From Thysanoteuthis rhombus (lineage: Eukaryota; Mollusca; Cephalopoda; Oegopsida; Thysanoteuthidae), in the NCBI GenBank assembly GCA_963457665.1, contig OY735205.1, forward strand, positions 23,919,317 through 23,983,316: DNA of 64,000 bases, read 5' to 3'. The notes under the pieces are model-generated. The model ran no database searches and had not been told where the DNA came from. It saw nothing but the letters and a program-made list of their open reading frames with translations. A program made the translations under genes and the position numbers. Of this stretch, positions 60,284 through 64,000 are shown piece by piece (the first letter of the stretch is position 1; every line of letters begins with the position of its first letter).

Positions 60284-60945
60284 ATGGGTATGTATTGCAT
60301 TGTATTGAAAGAGTCATGTTGAACAGATGAAAATATCTCACGAATCTAAATGATTGTGTGAATCGGAAGCAAATTTTGTTACTCTTTTAATATCGATGTT
60401 AAGTGAAATAAATCAAGTAAATAAAAAAGGACTGTAATTCTGGTTAGAAAGGCAATTAAAACAACTGATTTATAAGACATCAAAGTGATTTGATAGGTCT
60501 TTTTTTCATCGAGGGTATTCCAACTGTAACTGGCCATCATTCATTTGACTTCAACGTTGGACTTTTTAACATAAAATCATTTTTCATTGACCTACTATAA
60601 CGACATACCAATTATCCAATTATTTTCAGTGAACAAATATATGTATGTTTATTTGCCTGTATAAATAAATGACTCTATATGAAACAAATCATAGCATTCC
60701 GGTGAAAAAGTGACTTTTGTTCGCGACGGTCTTCTCCAAACTACGACACATTCGTCGTTCGAGCCACCATTATTTTGTGCATGTTCCCACGTAAGTTTAC
60801 AAAATAATTGATGTACCGTGGGAAAATAATTACATGGGAAACAAACTTGAAAGAGTCTTGAGCGAAAAAAAAAAAAATTGCAAGTGAATCCTTCAGGTCA
60901 AGTAATCAAGGATAAAAAACGCAGACACACCGACATTTACTCACA
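59178..60945 (+). repeat. Long dispersed repeat family F1.7, copy 2
   Basis: Same orientation and order as 9017-10740. The B-box-like segment reads gtttgatccccac at 59688-59700, closer to a real B box than in copy 1. A CA/TA/TG array at 60185-60290 replaces the CA/CT array of copy 1. Differences are spread evenly with small indels, as expected for an old interspersed repeat. Confidence 0.8.
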
Positions 60946-61018
60946 CGTACACATACACAAGCCTGCTCACACATCGCAAAATACCATGTACCAATATTTC
61001 TCGTTATGTTTTAATATA

Positions 61019-61220
61019 TAGTGAAATAATGGATTCGCTACATAAACACATTTATGTTTCTGTCCCTTTTAGGGCTTCTGCAGGCAAATTATTTGCAGCA
61101 ACAAAACCATGTATGTATAGCAAATCTATTATTCCACCATATTTAAAGCTTTACTTTAACTTAACTTAATAGTGACTGTATCGAGCACTTTATGAAATAA
61201 ACCCAACACACATCGTATAT
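61019..61220 (+). repeat. Family G repeat, fullest copy
   Basis: 'gtgaaataatggattcg' at 61021 to 'gactgtatcgagcactttat' at 61177-61196, joining the two parts seen separately elsewhere. Confidence 0.55.
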
Positions 61221-61534
61221 TGTATTACTGATTAGTACTTATGTATATATATATATACATGTGTGTGTGTGGGGGGTACTCAGACACGCACACAACAGAT
61301 ATTTGTTACAACTTGCGCAGTGTTCAATTTCGTTTTTTTTTCATCCCTGAAAAAAGCAATCATGATGCAAGGAGTCCAGAACTGAGGTTTATCATAAATA
61401 AACTAATTTCCTTCAATCAAGAATAAGGCCACGAAGAAAGAAAAAAGAAACGAAACGAAGAGGAAAAGGCGAGAGAACGGAGAGAAGTAACGGAAAACCA
61501 AGCAGAAAAAATAAGAAAATCAACAGGACATAGG

Positions 61535-61850
61535 TCTGGTTAGTCACTCAATAGAAATCGGCATGTGACCAATATCTTTTGGCAACATGCTGTGTTGGTG
61601 GAGATCAGTAAAAATGATTGGTAAAAGGAGTAATCAATGAATAAGTTACTTCTCACACTTTTTGTTCGAACACTGAGGCGTCGAAATTGAGAAAAAATTG
61701 GAACCAATTTAGCATAAATGTACATTGTATACTAGACTCCTCCCTTAGAACCTTTTTAGCGTTGAGAATTCACCCTCTTCCCCGAAACGGGTTTGTGGAC
61801 ATAATGAGTAGATATTCAAATTTTCAACTCTCTAGCTTAAATGATGTGGC
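61535..61850 (+). repeat. Dispersed repeat family C, copy 2, left part
   Basis: Matches 19665-19995 in order. It is cut at about 61850-61862 by the (AT)n-bounded insertion; the continuation is at 62196-62310. Confidence 0.72.
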
Positions 61851-61857
61851 TTGTTCG

Positions 61858-61861
<4 letters not shown>

Positions 61862-61915
<54 letters not shown>

Positions 61916-62128
61916 TGTGTCATACATAGACATGTTTCGATGTATTACATCTCTCCAGTGTGGCTATAGACTTTTTTCCAATCCAGTACCGCGAGGCAGA
62001 ATTGAAACCCAGAGGCCGATGTCCAACCTCTGGACTACGAAACTGGGTGGTCAGTAAGGCTGAATTTAAGCGATATATTCGTTTACGCTCAAACTCCCTA
62101 TCCACCAGAATGCTCTATTCCTACGGAA

Positions 62129-62195
<67 letters not shown>
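61862..62195 (-). repeat. Family E SINE-like insertion inside family C
   Basis: (AT)n at 61862-61913 joins 'attgtgtcatacatagac' (the 3' end in reverse complement). On the minus strand tagtccagaggttgg (62041-62027) fits an A box and ggtttcaattctg (62011-61999) a B box. The anticodon-arm position holds ccagagg/cctctgg, a perfect 7-bp stem. A second (AT)n closes it at 62130-62195. Confidence 0.75.
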
Positions 62196-62197
<2 letters not shown>

Positions 62198-62310
62198 TAA
62201 AGGATCAGCCACTAAGCCAGTCAGCCAGACCCACTTGAAAACTGAAAAACCTATGTTGACAGTCTGGCTGACAGTTTTGGTTGACGGTTCCTGATGAATG
62301 AAAAAAGAAA
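62196..62310 (+). repeat. Dispersed repeat family C, copy 2, right part
   Basis: 'agccagtcagccagaccca', 'ctgacagttttggtt' and 'cctgatgaatga' match 20015-20090. Confidence 0.68.
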
Positions 62311-62790
62311 ATGTAAATAGAAAAAAAAACAAAAATAACAACAACAATAAAACAAGACAAAAAATGAAAAATGAAAAAGAATTGGAAATAAAATAATGAA
62401 AAATTAATCGTTCATATCTAAATATATCGCACAGTCAAATAAGGAAGGAAGACGCACGCACTCTTTCTTTCGTGATGCCTAGATCTTATATGGCCAGCCT
62501 GCTTTGTAAACAACAGCATCAAAGAGGCACCTGTGCTTTTGATTTCTCTCTATGTCTCTCTCTCTCTCTCTGTCTATCGTTCTCCGTTGTTGCTCGCTGT
62601 ATGCCAACACGAAGCAATTAGGTGCTCGCATATACAACACGGTTTCTTGGGCAATTATCGTTTGTATGGATTTCACCGGAACTCGTTCAAAAATGAGTGT
62701 CCTTTCATGAGCAGAGGAACAAATCGTTTTCATCGAATGAGGCATTCGATTCATCTGCGAATTGCTGAAAAGGTAAATCCCCAAAGTAAA
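62311..62790. other. Non-coding stretch
   Basis: A-rich with a short (CT)n near 62555-62572. No gene. Confidence 0.45.
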
Positions 62791-62792
62791 TT

Positions 62793-62811
62793 ATATATAT
62801 ATAGCCCTAAA

Positions 62812-62845
<34 letters not shown>

Positions 62846-63230
62846 CAATTCTGCCTCGCGGTACTGGATGGGATAAAGTCTATAGCCACACTGAAGAGAT
62901 GTAATACTGTGGATGACACAATGATTAATGCTCCTCTATTCAGGGTTGAGCACTCTTTAAGTGAGGTAACTCATCCATTGTAAGCTTATGCAATGCTCTT
63001 CCATAGGAATAGAGGACTCTGGTGGATGAGGAGTTTCTGCATAAATCAATATATCACTTAAAATCAGCTTCACTGACCACCTAGTTCCGTAGTCCAGAGG
63101 TGTGTCCGATGCGAGGGTTTCAATTCTGCCTCGCAGTACTCGATGGGATAAAGTCTATAGCCACACTGAAGAGATGTAATACATCGAAACAGCTATCTGT
63201 GGATGACACAATAATTATCATATATATATG
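62793..63230 (+). repeat. Family E SINE-like repeat, tandem copy with ~275-bp period
   Basis: (AT)n at about 62793-62843. 'tttcaattctgcctcgc' occurs at 62843 and again at 63118, and 'ggatgacacaat' at about 62911 and 63202, giving a period near 275-290 bases. The unit between carries 'ggttgagcactctttaa' and the tRNA-like head. It ends in 'gatgacacaataattatcat' and a short AT run. Confidence 0.72.
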
Positions 63231-63280
63231 TATAAATGAAGAGTGTAATTCCAAAACGTGATAAGTGCTATCTAAGTATA

Positions 63281-63282
<2 letters not shown>

Positions 63283-63368
<86 letters not shown>
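63283..63368. repeat. (CT)n(AT)n compound microsatellite
   Basis: About 53 bases of CT followed by about 33 bases of AT. Confidence 0.95.
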
Positions 63369-63369
<1 letters not shown>

Positions 63370-63689
63370 TCTGGGACTAATATTTACTTCACTAATGTAT
63401 TATTGTCTTCATTGGGCCAGATTATTTTCCAGTACCAATCATACAACCGTCCATAGTTCAGGAAATGAGCTGTGCCTCTCAGGTAATCAACCAATGAAAA
63501 CCTGGCATCTGATGGTCCAGGCTTTGGCTTCGAGTTCAGGTAGCAAACTTTCTACCAGCACGTCCACGATAGCATCACCATCATATTTGTATCAATTACA
63601 ACCAATTCTGTGACTATAAAGTATCAGGTTTGGTCGAATAGTTTTTCAAACATTCACATCTCGTCTGATCAGGAAGAATTTTATCATCA

Positions 63690-64000
63690 TTTGCATTTTC
63701 AAACGAGTTGACTGGTGGTCACTGCTGGGAACTGAGTGACAGTAAGTCTCCTCAAATCAGCGCTGTGATTTGTGCCGCCTTCATTATGCCCTTTTCTTGG
63801 CTTTTAGACCACTGCTACCAGCTTGCAGTCGTAGTCCTCAGTATCCGTGTCATCCTCAGTGGTCCCAACGTTTGTATAGTCTCAGCCCTTCTCATCCCCA
63901 GTTATTGCAATCTCTTTTTCAGTGTCCTTAGTACGGTTTCAAGTGACCTCACTATTACTAGTTTCACACCTCCTTCCGTTCCGTTGCCAGGTCCTGGTAT
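63690..64000 (-). pseudogene. RLE-type LINE 3' end, running off the window edge
   Basis: On the minus strand from 64000: a coding-like stretch with SLETVLRTLKKRL and MTRILRTTT, similar to the R-I-L-R-K-V C-terminus at 25640-25665. The 3' UTR unit follows ('gagtgacagtaagtctcctc' in plus orientation at 63733-63752 and 'gttgactggtggtcactgct' at 63706). A short ATCATC-type tail lies near 63682. The rest of the element lies beyond the window. Confidence 0.6.

Noticed and set aside
1-64000. CRISPR array, prokaryotic operon or phage
   Set aside because: No evenly spaced identical direct repeats with unique spacers; short stop-rich frames and eukaryotic retroelements throughout.

Overview
This is a stretch of AT-rich animal nuclear DNA in which I can find no intact host gene. 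It holds long (AT)n, (CA)n, (GA)n and (AAT)n arrays, several families of tRNA-derived SINE-like repeats, and many dead retrotransposon and mariner fragments. I recognise some of the decayed proteins by family: a restriction-like-endonuclease (RLE) type LINE, an RTE-like LINE, a Penelope-like element with a GIY-YIG domain, and mariner transposases. This mix, with the tRNA-derived repeats, resembles repeat-rich coleoid cephalopod genomes. An octopus is my best guess, by inference only. There is no operon-like or bacterial organisation.

Layout. 1-9 kb: a SINE copy (1328-1480), a Penelope-like fragment (about 3415-3860), two (AT)n arrays, an inverted repeat near 5.0-5.5 kb and one copy of a dispersed repeat (6461-6815). 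9.0-10.7 kb: copy 1 of a 1.7 kb repeat, whose second copy is at 59.2-60.9 kb in the same orientation. 12.4-13.5 kb: a minus-strand RTE-like LINE 3' end and a second copy of the 6.5 kb repeat. 17.9-18.7 kb: a degenerate A-rich tandem tract. 19.15-19.45 kb: a long near-perfect inverted repeat. 24.3-28.7 kb: a cluster of RLE-LINE fragments on both strands, followed by a 35-bp tandem repeat. 30-38 kb: SINE-like units, a mariner pseudogene and compound microsatellites. 40-43 kb: G/T-rich then C/T-rich degenerate tandem tracts, and a minus-strand LINE. 44.5-46.3 kb: a SINE-like unit with (AT)n tails, a second copy of the first SINE and an RTE-like 3' end with a (GAT)n tail. 46.5-47.8 kb: a purine-biased tract. 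51.7-58.2 kb: an RLE-LINE copy, a mariner pseudogene abutting a minus-strand RTE-like LINE, and more RLE-LINE pieces. 59-64 kb: the second 1.7 kb repeat, a repeat interrupted by a nested insertion, and an RLE-LINE 3' end at the window edge.

All coding-like segments carry stops, frameshifts or deletions, so nothing here is expected to make a working protein. The most useful signals are structural: which repeats are nested in which, which end in simple-sequence tails, and which unclassified families recur inside the window. Boundaries of degraded repeats were set by eye and may be off by tens of bases.
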